A stretch of DNA of 48,310 nucleotides from Actinomadura sp. 6K520 (GCF_004349245.1 NZ_SMLC01000044.1:1-48310); one strand, 5' to 3'. Shown: positions 7,857-16,222, numbered from the stretch's first letter. Notes: a model not told the origin generated them from the sequence alone. Numbers and translations are program-made.

Positions 7857-8449
7857 ACGGCGACAGGATCGACCTGTCCGGCGCGCGGATCGTTCTCGGG
7901 GTGAGCGGTTCGGTCGCCGCACTGGGCACCGCGCACCTGCTGATGTGGCTGCGCACCCGGTTCGGCATCACCGGCGTGTCCGTCGTCCTGTCGGACATGG
8001 CACAGCGTTTCGTGACCCCCGCCTCGCTGACCGCGGTCGCCGACTGCACGGTCGTCACCGGCTGGTACGACCTGCCCGAGGGCACCAGGTCGCACGTCGG
8101 CATCGCCGCGCACGCCGACGTCGTGCTCGTGGTGCCCGCGACCGCGAACACCATGGCGAAGATCGCCAACGGCATCGCCGACTCCACGCTCACCGCCGTC
8201 GTGGCCGCCGCGAGCTGCCCGGTGATCCTAGCGCCATCGATGAGCGAGACGACCTGGAACAAGCCCGCCACCCGGCGCAACGTCGCTCAGCTGGTCGCGG
8301 ACGGTTACCAGGTCGTCGACCCCAAGGAGGGGATTTCGACCAGCACATCCGAACTGGAGCTGGGTTCGGTCGGCGACTTCCGCGGCCCGCTGGTGCGCGC
8401 GCTGATCGCCACCCGCTCGGCAACACCCTGGGGAGAGGAGCGACCGTGA
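7853..8449 (+). CDS. tvaF: HFCD-family peptidyl-cysteine decarboxylase (TvaF-like)
   Basis: This is a 198-residue flavoprotein of the EpiD/Dfp family. It oxidatively decarboxylates the C-terminal Cys of the precursor to an enethiol, which adds to a dehydro residue to form the AviCys or AviMeCys ring. Visible features are LGVSGSVAALGTAHLL (5-30, FMN phosphate region), the active-site His81 in SHVG, VPATANTMAKIANGIAD (94-110) and the substrate-clamp region PSMSETTW (128-135, canonical PxMNxxMW, here with Ser in place of Asn and Thr in place of Met). The ATG overlaps the preceding stop as ATGA. In this pathway the substrate is Cys13 and the partner should be Dhb8. The Asn-to-Ser change in the clamp is worth noting because that Asn is normally conserved; other thioamitide decarboxylases should be compared. 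Confidence 0.9.
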   Translation: MNGDRIDLSGARIVLGVSGSVAALGTAHLLMWLRTRFGITGVSVVLSDMAQRFVTPASLTAVADCTVVTGWYDLPEGTRSHVGIAAHADVVLVVPATANTMAKIANGIADSTLTAVVAAASCPVILAPSMSETTWNKPATRRNVAQLVADGYQVVDPKEGISTSTSELELGSVGDFRGPLVRALIATRSATPWGEERP

Positions 8450-9675
8450 TCACCAAGGACACGGTGCTGATGAGAAGACCGGACCTGATCGTCCAGCTGG
8501 ACAGTGCCAACACCGCCCGCGTGCACCACGGCAGGGTGGTGTCGGAGTTCGGCAGGCACGCGCCGGCCCTGCTGGACGTGTTCTGGCAGCCGCGCACCGT
8601 GGGCGAGGCGCTGCGCCTGCTCGCGCCGAGGCTGGCCGGTGCGCGGGCGCTGGACGAGGCGGTGAGCACCCTGAGCCAGCTGGTCTCGGCGGGGGTGCTG
8701 GCCACAGAGCACCGGCTGGGCTTCACCGACCTGGTGTTCCCTATGGGCGGCTACGGCATGGCCTACCCGAACATCCGGATGCTGGACGACCCGATGCGCA
8801 AGCGGCTGTTCGTACGCGCGGTCAAGGAGGTCGTCCAGCCCGGTGACGTGGTGCTGGACCTGGGCACCGGCTCGGGCATCCTCGCCGTGGCCGCCGCACA
8901 GGCCGGCGCCCGGCTCGTCTACGCCGTCGAGCCCGCGCAGTCGATCGGCGTGGCGCAGGCGGTGGCCGAGCGCAACGGCGTCGCCGACCGGATCACCTTC
9001 CTGCGCGACTGGTCGTCCTCGGTCGAGCTGCCGGAGAGGGCGGACGTCCTCACCACCGACATCGTCGGCAACGACGCGCTGGACATGGCCATCTGGGAGA
9101 CCGTGCAGGACGCCCGCGAGCGCCTGCTGGTCCCCGGCGCCCGGCTGGTACCCGAGCTGATCAACGCCTATGCGACCCTGGTGGACCTGCCGTCGGAGTT
9201 CGTCGCGGCGCACCGGGTGGTGCCCGAGCACGTCGAGCAGTGGAACGCCCGCTACGGCATGGACTTCTCGCCGCTCCTGGAACACGACCGCGACCGGGTG
9301 GCCGGTTTCTACGAGCCGCCGGACCTCGCCGCGCGCTGGCCCCGGCTGTCCCCCCCGACCCCCCTGTTCGACGTGGACCTGCACCGCCGCGCCCGCGTGT
9401 TCACCGGCACCGCCGAGGTGGTCGCCGACCGGGCGGGGGCCGCGAACGGCGTGATCATCCACTTCGAAGCCCGGCTGTCCCCGGGCACGACCCTGTCCAC
9501 CGACCCGGCGGACGGCTGCGACAAGAGTCACTGGTTCACCGCCGGGTGGGCGTTCCCCCGGCCGGCCGACGTGGCGCCCGGCACCGCGGTCGCCCTCTCG
9601 TACCACTACACCGGCGACGGCCGGGCCGCCGTCGAACTCGCCGGGTTGGCGGCGCTGGAGGAGGTGACGGCGTGA
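8446..9675 (+). CDS. tvaG: PRMT-like SAM methyltransferase with N-terminal winged-helix region (TvaG-like)
   Basis: The protein is 409 residues with a GTG start overlapping the decarboxylase stop (GTGA). The methyltransferase domain begins at about 100; SAM motif I is VVLDLGTGSGI (135-145) and the acidic ribose-binding residue is in YAVEPAQ (159-165). The later part (VPGARLVPELINAYATLVDL and a beta-rich C-terminus) resembles protein arginine methyltransferases. In thioviridamide-type pathways the homologue is credited with N-methylation of the histidine imidazole, so His12 is the expected target. Residues 1-90 form a separate small domain (IVQLDSANTARVHHGRVV, then VGEALRLLAPRL and SQLVSAGVLATEHR) that looks like a PqqD-type winged helix, the fold of RiPP recognition elements. 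That fusion would let the enzyme bind the leader; this is inference from pattern only. Confidence 0.85.
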   Translation: MITKDTVLMRRPDLIVQLDSANTARVHHGRVVSEFGRHAPALLDVFWQPRTVGEALRLLAPRLAGARALDEAVSTLSQLVSAGVLATEHRLGFTDLVFPMGGYGMAYPNIRMLDDPMRKRLFVRAVKEVVQPGDVVLDLGTGSGILAVAAAQAGARLVYAVEPAQSIGVAQAVAERNGVADRITFLRDWSSSVELPERADVLTTDIVGNDALDMAIWETVQDARERLLVPGARLVPELINAYATLVDLPSEFVAAHRVVPEHVEQWNARYGMDFSPLLEHDRDRVAGFYEPPDLAARWPRLSPPTPLFDVDLHRRARVFTGTAEVVADRAGAANGVIIHFEARLSPGTTLSTDPADGCDKSHWFTAGWAFPRPADVAPGTAVALSYHYTGDGRAAVELAGLAALEEVTA

Positions 9676-11027
9676 GAATCCGCGACCACGCACCGAAGTA
9701 CGCGAGCAGCGGCACGCACCGCGAAGTGGCCGCCGAGGAGACCGCGTCCCGGATCTGGCCGTACCTGCGGCACATCGGGGTCACCCGGGTCGCGAACATC
9801 ACCTGGCTGGACTCCATCGGCATCCCGGTGTACAACGCGATCTCGCCCCGCTCGCGCGATCTGATATCGGTCTACAACGGCAAGGGCCTGCGGCCCGTGG
9901 ACGCCAAGGTGTCGGCGGTGATGGAGGCGGTGGAACGGTTCGCCGCCTGGCTGCCGCGCACGCCCACCGCCATCGCCTCCTACAACGAACTGGCCAGGGG
10001 CGCCACCGCGGTCCTCGACCCGGCCGACTGCAACACCAGGCTGCACGCGCGCTACCACGACGACCTGCCCGTGTCGTGGCTGACCGGCTACGACCTCGTC
10101 CGCAGGGAGCCAGTGCTCGTCTCCATGCACGGCACCATCTACAGCGACCAGTACCACGAGTCGCCGGTGTACCACATCGCCTCCACCAATGGCCTCGCCT
10201 CCGGCAACACCCTTGAGGAGGCGGTCACCCACGCGCTGTGCGAGCTGATCGAACGCGACTCGATGACCCTGGCCGAACTGGTCACCACCTACCTGGAGGG
10301 CGTGCTGCGGACCGGTACCTCGGTGCCCCGCCAGCCCGAGGCGGTGACCGCGGCGATGCGGTCGCGGCACCCGCACTTCGACATGGACCGGCTGCCACCC
10401 GCGGTGGCCGAGGTGGTGGGCCTCTTCCGGGCCGCCGACGTCGAGGTGCGGATGGTGGACATCACCTCGGAGCTCGGCGTGCCCAGCGTCTGGTGCGCGA
10501 CCGTCGAGACCTTCGGCCCGACCCTGGACTCTCAGGGCCACGGCGGGTTCGGCACCCACCCCGACGTCGAAGTGGCGATGATCCGCGCGCTGACCGAATG
10601 CGCGCAGAGCCGCGCGGTGGACATCCAGGCCATGCGCGAGGACATCAGCACCCCCGACGAGGAGGTTCCCAAGCACCTGCAGCACGTGCACCGGGCCAAG
10701 ACCATCAACAAGTCCGGCTGGTGGTGGGAGCCGACCGACGTGCTCACCACCGCGGCCGACGTGCCCAGCCACCCCTCCGGCGACGTCGCCACCGACCTGC
10801 GGCTGCTGCTCGACCGGCTCGTCGCCTGCGGACTCGACCGGGTGATCGTGGTGGACCTGAGCCCGCCGACGGTGCCCGCCTCGGTGGCCAGAGTGGTCGT
10901 CCCCGGCCTGGAGTCCTGGTCGGTCGACCACAGCAGGCTGGGTGCGCGGGCGGCCCGGCTGTGGAACGAGACGGTCACCGGCCTGGCCCGGCCCGCCGAG
11001 GCGGCGGCCGCGGGGAGGGGGGTCTGA
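9672..11027 (+). CDS. tvaH: YcaO thioamide-forming enzyme (TvaH-like)
   Basis: This is a 451-residue ATP-dependent YcaO protein that, with TfuA, converts backbone amides to thioamides. The ATP/Mg motifs are present: SAVMEAVER (81-89), NGLASGNTLEEAV with ALCELIERD (173-196), and HPDVEVAMIRALTECAQSR (296-314). The C-terminus does not end in the PxPxP motif of azoline-forming YcaO proteins, consistent with a thioamidating type. GTG start, overlapping the methyltransferase stop. Pairing with tfuA immediately downstream is the hallmark of the thioamitide and methanogen McrA thioamidation systems. Which residues of SVIGFAVTIGVHC are thioamidated cannot be read from sequence; in known thioamitides they lie in the linear part between the N-cap and the ring. 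Confidence 0.92.
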   Translation: MRIRDHAPKYASSGTHREVAAEETASRIWPYLRHIGVTRVANITWLDSIGIPVYNAISPRSRDLISVYNGKGLRPVDAKVSAVMEAVERFAAWLPRTPTAIASYNELARGATAVLDPADCNTRLHARYHDDLPVSWLTGYDLVRREPVLVSMHGTIYSDQYHESPVYHIASTNGLASGNTLEEAVTHALCELIERDSMTLAELVTTYLEGVLRTGTSVPRQPEAVTAAMRSRHPHFDMDRLPPAVAEVVGLFRAADVEVRMVDITSELGVPSVWCATVETFGPTLDSQGHGGFGTHPDVEVAMIRALTECAQSRAVDIQAMREDISTPDEEVPKHLQHVHRAKTINKSGWWWEPTDVLTTAADVPSHPSGDVATDLRLLLDRLVACGLDRVIVVDLSPPTVPASVARVVVPGLESWSVDHSRLGARAARLWNETVTGLARPAEAAAAGRGV

Positions 11028-11704
11028 TGCGCGCGGCGGTGTTCTGCGGTACCAGCCTGAGCCACGCCGACGCGGCGCGGGTTCTCGACGCCGAGTACCT
11101 GCCACCGGTCGGCAAGGGCGACGTGGACCGGCTGCTGGCACGGCCCGGGCGGCCGGAGATGATCGGCATCGTCGACGGCCGGTTCTTCCAGTCGTTGTCC
11201 ATCTCTCCCAAGGAGATCCTGCGCGCGCTCGACGCCGGCGTCGCGGTCTACGGCTCGTCCAGCATGGGGGCGCTGCGCGGGGTGGAGTGCGCCCCGTACG
11301 GCATGGTCGGCATCGGCGCGATCTTCGATGCCTTCCGGTCCGGAGAGACCGACGAGGACGACGAGGTGGCCATCACCTACTCGACCGAGACGCTGGAACC
11401 GCTGTCCGAGCCGCTGATCAACCTGCGGTTCGCGATCGCGGCGGCGGTACGCGCGGGCTCGGCGACCCCGGAGCTCGGAGAGCGGTTCCTGCGCGTGGCC
11501 AAGGAGATGTACTTCCCGCGACGGTCCGCCGCCGCCGTGCTGAACGTGCTGCGGCGGGACGTCCCCGCCACAGAGGTGGACGCTCTGGCCGCGTATCTGC
11601 GCACGAGCGCGCCGGACACCAAGCGCGCTGACGCACTCCTGCTGCTGGAGCGGATGGGCAGGGACCTGGCGGCCGGGCAGCCCCCCGCGGGGGTGCGCGC
11701 ATGA
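11027..11704 (+). CDS. tvaI: TfuA-like thioamidation partner (TvaI-like)
   Basis: The protein is 225 residues. It starts at the ATG that shares the A of the YcaO stop (TGATG). Family features include an N-terminal FCGTSLSH, a central GIVDGRFFQSLSISPKEIL and VYGSSSMGALRGVE with PYGMVGIG, typical of TfuA. TfuA proteins act with YcaO and are thought to recruit or activate the sulfur source for amide-to-thioamide exchange. The sequence is complete and undamaged. Gene order YcaO-TfuA-oxygenase matches tvaH-tvaI-tvaJ. Confidence 0.9.
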   Translation: MRAAVFCGTSLSHADAARVLDAEYLPPVGKGDVDRLLARPGRPEMIGIVDGRFFQSLSISPKEILRALDAGVAVYGSSSMGALRGVECAPYGMVGIGAIFDAFRSGETDEDDEVAITYSTETLEPLSEPLINLRFAIAAAVRAGSATPELGERFLRVAKEMYFPRRSAAAVLNVLRRDVPATEVDALAAYLRTSAPDTKRADALLLLERMGRDLAAGQPPAGVRA

Positions 11705-12516
11705 CGAGCGTGGCGCTGGACCTGCGCGAACGGTGGCTGGCCGACGGCTACGCCTTCCCGGTGCCGCTGCTGCCGCCGGACGAGGCCGCTGGGCTGCTGG
11801 CCGCCGTCCGCAGGCACGAGGAGATCTCCCGGCGGGTCGGCGGCCGGGTCGCGCAGCGGTGGAACTCGCCCAAGATCCACCTGCTGGCGCCATGGGCGGA
11901 CGCCCTGGTGCGCGACGAGCGGCTGCTCGACGTGGTCACCCGGCTCATCGGCCCGGACGTCCTGGTGTGGTCCACAACTGTGTTCACCCGCCCGGCGGGC
12001 AGCACCGAGCGGCTCGCCTGGCACCAGGACGCCCTGCACTACGGCTGGGTGAACCCGCGCGGTACCGCGGTGCGGGTGTGGCTGGCGCTCACCGGCACCA
12101 CCCGGGAGAACGGCACGATGCGGTTCCTGCCCGGCCCCCACAACCGGGAACTGGTGCCGCACCGTCCGAGCGGCGGCGCGCACGGGCTGGAGGTGGACAT
12201 GGAGCTCGACGAGGCCGCCGGGGTCGACGTGCTGCTCGCGCCGGGCGAGGCGTCGGTGCACACGCCCACGACGGTCCACTCCTCCGGGCCGAGCGCGGCG
12301 GCGGCCGACCGCGTGTGCTTCGCCATCGACTACATCAGCCCGGCACTGCGGCAACTCCCCGCGCCGGACAGCGCCCTGCTCGTCCGCGGCCGTGCCGCGC
12401 CGGGCTCGTTCGCCCTGGAGGAACCGCCGGGCAGCGAGTACGGCGCGGCCGCCCTGCGCGGTTTCCACGAGGCCGTCCTGGCGCGGGACAGGCACTTCGT
12501 CGCGGTCAGCCGATGA
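11701..12516 (+). CDS. tvaJ: Fe(II)/2-oxoglutarate oxygenase, PhyH type (TvaJ-like)
   Basis: This is a 271-residue phytanoyl-CoA-dioxygenase-like enzyme. The iron triad is visible as H108-x-D110 in LAWHQDALHYGW and His193 in TTVHSSGPS. Arg204 in DRVCFAIDY is the probable 2-oxoglutarate carboxylate ligand. WNSPKIHLLAPWADALV and RFLPGPHNREL are typical of the family. The homologue in characterised thioamitides beta-hydroxylates the histidine next to the C-terminal Cys, here His12. ATG start overlapping the tfuA stop as ATGA. All expected ligands are present, so it should be active. Confidence 0.88.
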   Translation: MTSVALDLRERWLADGYAFPVPLLPPDEAAGLLAAVRRHEEISRRVGGRVAQRWNSPKIHLLAPWADALVRDERLLDVVTRLIGPDVLVWSTTVFTRPAGSTERLAWHQDALHYGWVNPRGTAVRVWLALTGTTRENGTMRFLPGPHNRELVPHRPSGGAHGLEVDMELDEAAGVDVLLAPGEASVHTPTTVHSSGPSAAAADRVCFAIDYISPALRQLPAPDSALLVRGRAAPGSFALEEPPGSEYGAAALRGFHEAVLARDRHFVAVSR

Positions 12517-13223
12517 TCGCCGGCACCGGTCTCCCGGAACGGGTCGCCCTGGACCCGGCCGCGTTCCCGCCCGTCGAGGACCACCAGCGGTACCCGACGT
12601 GCGCGGCGGCGGTCACGGCGACACTGGCGGCCTTCCACGCGCACCGGCTCACCGGTTCGGTGTGGCGGCCGTCGGTGCTGTTCAACTACTTCACCTCGCG
12701 GATCGTCGGGGACTTCATCCGGGGCGAGGGCTCGCGGGTGGACTGGTGCCTGGCGGCGTGGCGTCGGTTCGGTATCCCCGACGAGGCCAGCTGGCCGTTC
12801 ACGGCGGCGGCGATCGACCGGATGCCGGACGCGCACGCCTTCGTCCGCGCCAAGGCCTACCGGGGCATCGGCTACCGCAGGCTCGACGGTGCGGGCACCT
12901 CCGGGACGGCACGCCTTGAACGCATCCGCGAGCACCTCGCGTCGGGCGCACCAGTGACGGTGGACTACCCGCTGAATCCCGTGCAGGCCCCGGGAGGCGA
13001 AACCGGGGAGATCCCCGAACTGCCGCCCGGCGCCGAGCACTGTGCCCGGCACGTGGTCCTCGCCGTCGGGTACGACGACCGGCGCGGCGCCCTGCGCGTC
13101 CGCAACAGCTGGGGCACCGGCTGGGGCGAGATGGGCCACGCCTGGCTGCCGTACCGGTACGTGCTCGAGGGCCGGACGGAACACCACTGGACGGTCGAGA
13201 CGGGACATCGGGAGAGCACATGA
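12513..13223 (+). CDS. tvaK: Papain-like cysteine protease (TvaK-like)
   Basis: This is a 236-residue C1-type peptidase without signal or propeptide, so it acts in the cytoplasm. The catalytic residues can be placed as Cys30 in QRYPTCAAAV, His180 in ARHVVLAVGYDD and Asn198 in VRNSWGTGWGEMGHAW. The segment around Cys30 departs from the usual GxCWAF signature, as in the RiPP-associated members. It probably takes part in leader removal, although for thioamitides this is not fully established. ATG start overlapping the oxygenase stop (ATGA), ending four bases into the reductase gene. Confidence 0.85.
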   Translation: MIAGTGLPERVALDPAAFPPVEDHQRYPTCAAAVTATLAAFHAHRLTGSVWRPSVLFNYFTSRIVGDFIRGEGSRVDWCLAAWRRFGIPDEASWPFTAAAIDRMPDAHAFVRAKAYRGIGYRRLDGAGTSGTARLERIREHLASGAPVTVDYPLNPVQAPGGETGEIPELPPGAEHCARHVVLAVGYDDRRGALRVRNSWGTGWGEMGHAWLPYRYVLEGRTEHHWTVETGHREST

Positions 13224-14083
13224 CGGACACGGTTGCGGTGGTCACCGGCGCCAGCGCGGGCATCGGCGCGGCGACCGCGCTGGAACTCGGCAGGCGGGGC
13301 ATGCACGTGGTGCTCGTCGGCCGTGACGAGACCCGCCTGCTCGCGGCCTCCCGCGCGGTCAACGAGGTCGCGCCGACCCCCTCGCGCCCGGTGCGCGCGG
13401 ACTTCACGCGCCTCGACGACGTGGAGGAGCTGTCCCGCGTCCTGCACGGGGACTATCCGGCCATCGAGGTCCTGGTCAACAACGCCGGTGTGCACACCAC
13501 GCGCTGGGAGCTGACCGGGGACGGGCACGAGATCACCAATCAGGTCAACCATCTGGCGCCGTTTCTGCTGACCAGCCTGCTGTGGGAGCTGCTGTCGGCG
13601 CGGCCGGGCGGCCGGGTCGTGCAGACGGGCTCGCTGCTGGCCGAGGGACTGGACCCCGACGACCTCGACCGCACGCGGCACCGCCGGGCAGGCTGGGGTG
13701 CCTACAAGGCCTCCAAGCAGGCCAACGCGCTGGTCGCGGTGCGCCTCGCCGGGCTCACCGGCCCCGCCGGGCCGGTCCCGATGTGCTGCCACCCGGGCAT
13801 GGTGCGGACCGCCTTCGCCTCCGGGTCGGTGCCGTACCGGACGTTCCGCCGGGCGTTCCCCTTCCTGTTCCAGCCGGTCGAGACCGCCGCGCTCGCCCTG
13901 GCCGAGCTCGCGACCGGCGAGGACGGGGTGAAGCATCCGGGGGCGTTGTTCAACGGCACGAAACCGGTGCGGAGCCTCAAACGCTGGCGGGACCCCGTGC
14001 TGGCGCGGCGGCTGTGGGAGGCCACCGAACGGGCGCTCGGTGAGGACAGGCTCGGCCCTGCGCACCCGAGGGTCGACGCATGA
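13220..14083 (+). CDS. Short-chain dehydrogenase/reductase, probable N-cap ketoreductase
   Basis: This is a 287-residue classical/retinol-dehydrogenase-like SDR. The NAD(P) motif is TGASAGIG (9-16), with NNAG (87-90), the catalytic Ser138 in QTGSLL and Tyr162/Lys166 in AYKASK. Arg35 after VLVG suggests NADP(H). Thioalbamide carries an N-terminal lactyl group and its cluster contains an NAD(P)H-dependent reductase. By analogy this enzyme should reduce the pyruvyl group formed when Dha1 hydrolyses. Thioviridamide itself lacks that step. ATG start overlapping the protease stop (ATGA); the P450 follows with the same arrangement. Confidence 0.85.
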   Translation: MTDTVAVVTGASAGIGAATALELGRRGMHVVLVGRDETRLLAASRAVNEVAPTPSRPVRADFTRLDDVEELSRVLHGDYPAIEVLVNNAGVHTTRWELTGDGHEITNQVNHLAPFLLTSLLWELLSARPGGRVVQTGSLLAEGLDPDDLDRTRHRRAGWGAYKASKQANALVAVRLAGLTGPAGPVPMCCHPGMVRTAFASGSVPYRTFRRAFPFLFQPVETAALALAELATGEDGVKHPGALFNGTKPVRSLKRWRDPVLARRLWEATERALGEDRLGPAHPRVDA

Positions 14084-15255
14084 CGGCCATCGCCACACCG
14101 CTGGAGCGGTTCCTCGGCGCGGACATGTTCCACCGCGACGTCCACCCGCTGATGGCAGAGGTGCGCGCCGAGACCCCGGTCGCCGCCGTCGACGTGCCCG
14201 CCACGGCCGAGTCCCCCGCGTCCCGACAGTTCTACGTGTTCACGCACGCGCTGGTGCGGGAGGTGATGGGTGACCCGGCGCGGTTCTCCAATCTCGCGTA
14301 CGCGCCGCAGATGCGCATGTTCGCGGGGCGGACGATGCTGGAACTGGACCCGCCCGAGCACTCCGAGTACCGGGGGCTGATCGCGCCGCTGCTGCGGCCG
14401 TCGGTCGTGGGCCGCCGCTACCGGGAGCTCGTGGAGTCGGTCGTCGCCGCCGGAGTGGGCAGGCTCACCGGGCGGGCCGAGCTGCTGGCGGACCTGACCT
14501 CGTGGGTGCCGGTGCGCGTGATCGGCGGGCTGCTCGGCGTGCCCGGGGCGGACATGGAGAAATTCTGCGCGCTCGCGCTGCGGTTGATCGACGTGGCCTC
14601 GGAGTGGCGCGTGGTGGCCGAGGCGCGGACGGAACTGGCCGGGTACTTCACCGACCTCGTCGCGGCACACGGGGGCGGACCCGACCTGCTGGGCGACCTG
14701 CTCGCGATCCGGACGCCTCGCCGGTTGAGCACCGAGGAGCTCGTGTCGTTCCTGCTTCTGCTGATCCCCGCGGGCATCGAGACGACCCACCGGGCCGCCG
14801 CGAGCCTGCTGCTGACCCTGCTACAGCGCCCGGCGCTGCTGGCCGAGGTACGTGCGGACCGGTCGCTGCTGCCGAAGGCGCTGGAGGAGGTGATGCGTTG
14901 GGAACCCGCCGTGGCCGGCGGCCTGCGGATCGCCCGGCGCCCGACGACCCTGGACGGGGTCGCCGTGCCCGCCGGCGCTGTGGTGTACACCTCTTTCCTC
15001 GCCGCCAACCGGGATCCTGCGCAGTTCGCCGACCCGGACGCCTTCGACGTGCACCGCGGCGGGCTACAGCACGTGACCTACGGGCACGGGCCACACCTGT
15101 GCCTGGGGATGCACCTGGCGAGGTTCGAGGTCGTCGCCCTGGTGAACCGGGTCCTGGACGTCCTGCCGGGACTGCGGCTCGATCCGTCGGCTCCGGAGCC
15201 GTACTTCCACGGCAAGATCTACCGGACGCCGAACGCCTTGCCCGTTGTTCTTTGA
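14080..15255 (+). CDS. Cytochrome P450 of the thioamitide cluster
   Basis: This is a 391-residue soluble bacterial class I P450. I-helix AGIETT (231-236), K-helix ExxR as EEVMR (269-273) and the haem loop TYGHGPHLCLG with ligand Cys341 are present. The acid-alcohol pair is shifted to Glu-Thr (AGIET), as in several peptide-modifying P450s. No redox partner gene lies nearby. The thioalbamide cluster also has a P450, linked to hydroxylation of an aromatic residue near the C-terminus. In the present core position 11 is Val, and the only aromatic residue besides His is Phe5, so the site must differ or the substrate be an aliphatic residue. ATGA overlap with the reductase. Confidence 0.88.
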   Translation: MTAIATPLERFLGADMFHRDVHPLMAEVRAETPVAAVDVPATAESPASRQFYVFTHALVREVMGDPARFSNLAYAPQMRMFAGRTMLELDPPEHSEYRGLIAPLLRPSVVGRRYRELVESVVAAGVGRLTGRAELLADLTSWVPVRVIGGLLGVPGADMEKFCALALRLIDVASEWRVVAEARTELAGYFTDLVAAHGGGPDLLGDLLAIRTPRRLSTEELVSFLLLLIPAGIETTHRAAASLLLTLLQRPALLAEVRADRSLLPKALEEVMRWEPAVAGGLRIARRPTTLDGVAVPAGAVVYTSFLAANRDPAQFADPDAFDVHRGGLQHVTYGHGPHLCLGMHLARFEVVALVNRVLDVLPGLRLDPSAPEPYFHGKIYRTPNALPVVL

Positions 15256-15273
15256 GTTGAAGCGGAGGTTGAC

Positions 15274-16170
15274 ATGTACGTACCAGAATTCGCCGATCTC
15301 GTGGGTGAGGAATCCGAGTTTTTCTCTTCCGTCTTCAACAAGAAACCGATCCTGCGGCGAGGCGCGCTGCGCGAGAAGCACGCCGAGCTGCTGACGGTCG
15401 ACGATCTGGACGGCCTGTTGAGGTCGGGCACGGCACGGCTGCCCTACGTACGGGTCACCAAGAACGGCGACCCGGTGCATCCCATGAGCTACACGAAATT
15501 GCTCCGGGTACAGGGAGAGTACTTCGCCGACGCGGTGGTGCCGGAGCAGGTCCTCGGTCTGTTCCGGTCCGGAGCGACCATCACCTGGAACACGATCAAC
15601 CACCTGCACGCGGGCGTGCGGGGCCTGACGACGATGCTGGGCGCCAAGTTCTCCACCAAGTGCGACGCCGTGGCCTTCCTGACACCGTCGGGAACCGAGG
15701 GCTTCCGTCCACACCATGACCCGGTCGACGTGTTCGTGGTGCACCTGCACGGCCGGAAGCGGTGGCAGGTGTGGGGCCTCCCCGAGACGCGGAAGGGCGA
15801 TGCCGCCCAGTTCTCCCGCGAGGACCTCGGCGACCCGTTGCTCAGCGAGGTGCTGGAACCCGGAGACGTCATGTACATGCCCTACGGAACTCCGCACGTC
15901 GCGATGGCGGAGGGCGGCGTGTCACTGCACCTGTCGGTGGTGGTGCGCCCCCGGATGTGGGGTGACCTGGTCCAGCAGGTCGTGCAGTCGGTGGTGGCAG
16001 AGAACCCCGCCTTCACCACGTATCCCTACGTGAACGTGGACAACGTCGGAGAGCTGCTCGTCGGCGCGAAGGAGATGCTGGGGACGCTCATAGAGGAATT
16101 GGAAAAGGTCGATATCAAAGAGGTCGTTGCCGGATTCACCCGGAGCGGCGGAAAGGAAGTCCGCCTGTAG
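15274..16170 (+). CDS. JmjC/cupin-4-type Fe(II)/2-oxoglutarate oxygenase, last gene of the cluster
   Basis: This is a 298-residue protein of the bacterial ROXA/JmjC-like cupin family. The iron motif is in FRPHHDPVDVFVVHLHG, with His147 or His148 and Asp149, and the distal His208 is in YGTPHVAMAEG. GRKRWQVWGLPE (160-171) supplies the usual basic and aromatic cofactor pocket, and a C-terminal helical part of ~70 residues follows. Family members hydroxylate beta-carbons of protein side chains, and some modify RiPPs. The gene is 18 bases after the P450, with GGAGG ahead of the ATG, and the terminator follows it, so it belongs to the operon. I know of no such enzyme in the characterised thioamitide pathways. 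It would be a second oxygenase beside TvaJ, possibly hydroxylating Val, Ile or Phe. Target and activity are inference. Confidence 0.85.
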   Translation: MYVPEFADLVGEESEFFSSVFNKKPILRRGALREKHAELLTVDDLDGLLRSGTARLPYVRVTKNGDPVHPMSYTKLLRVQGEYFADAVVPEQVLGLFRSGATITWNTINHLHAGVRGLTTMLGAKFSTKCDAVAFLTPSGTEGFRPHHDPVDVFVVHLHGRKRWQVWGLPETRKGDAAQFSREDLGDPLLSEVLEPGDVMYMPYGTPHVAMAEGGVSLHLSVVVRPRMWGDLVQQVVQSVVAENPAFTTYPYVNVDNVGELLVGAKEMLGTLIEELEKVDIKEVVAGFTRSGGKEVRL

Positions 16171-16222
16171 GGAAAGGGTCGACTTCTCCGCCCCGACGAG
16201 CCCGCACCTCAAGTGTTGTCGC

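Noticed and set aside
7840..8445. Upstream extension of the methyltransferase frame
   Set aside because: It lies over the decarboxylase in another phase and is Arg-rich; the GTG at 8446 overlaps the preceding stop as elsewhere in the operon.
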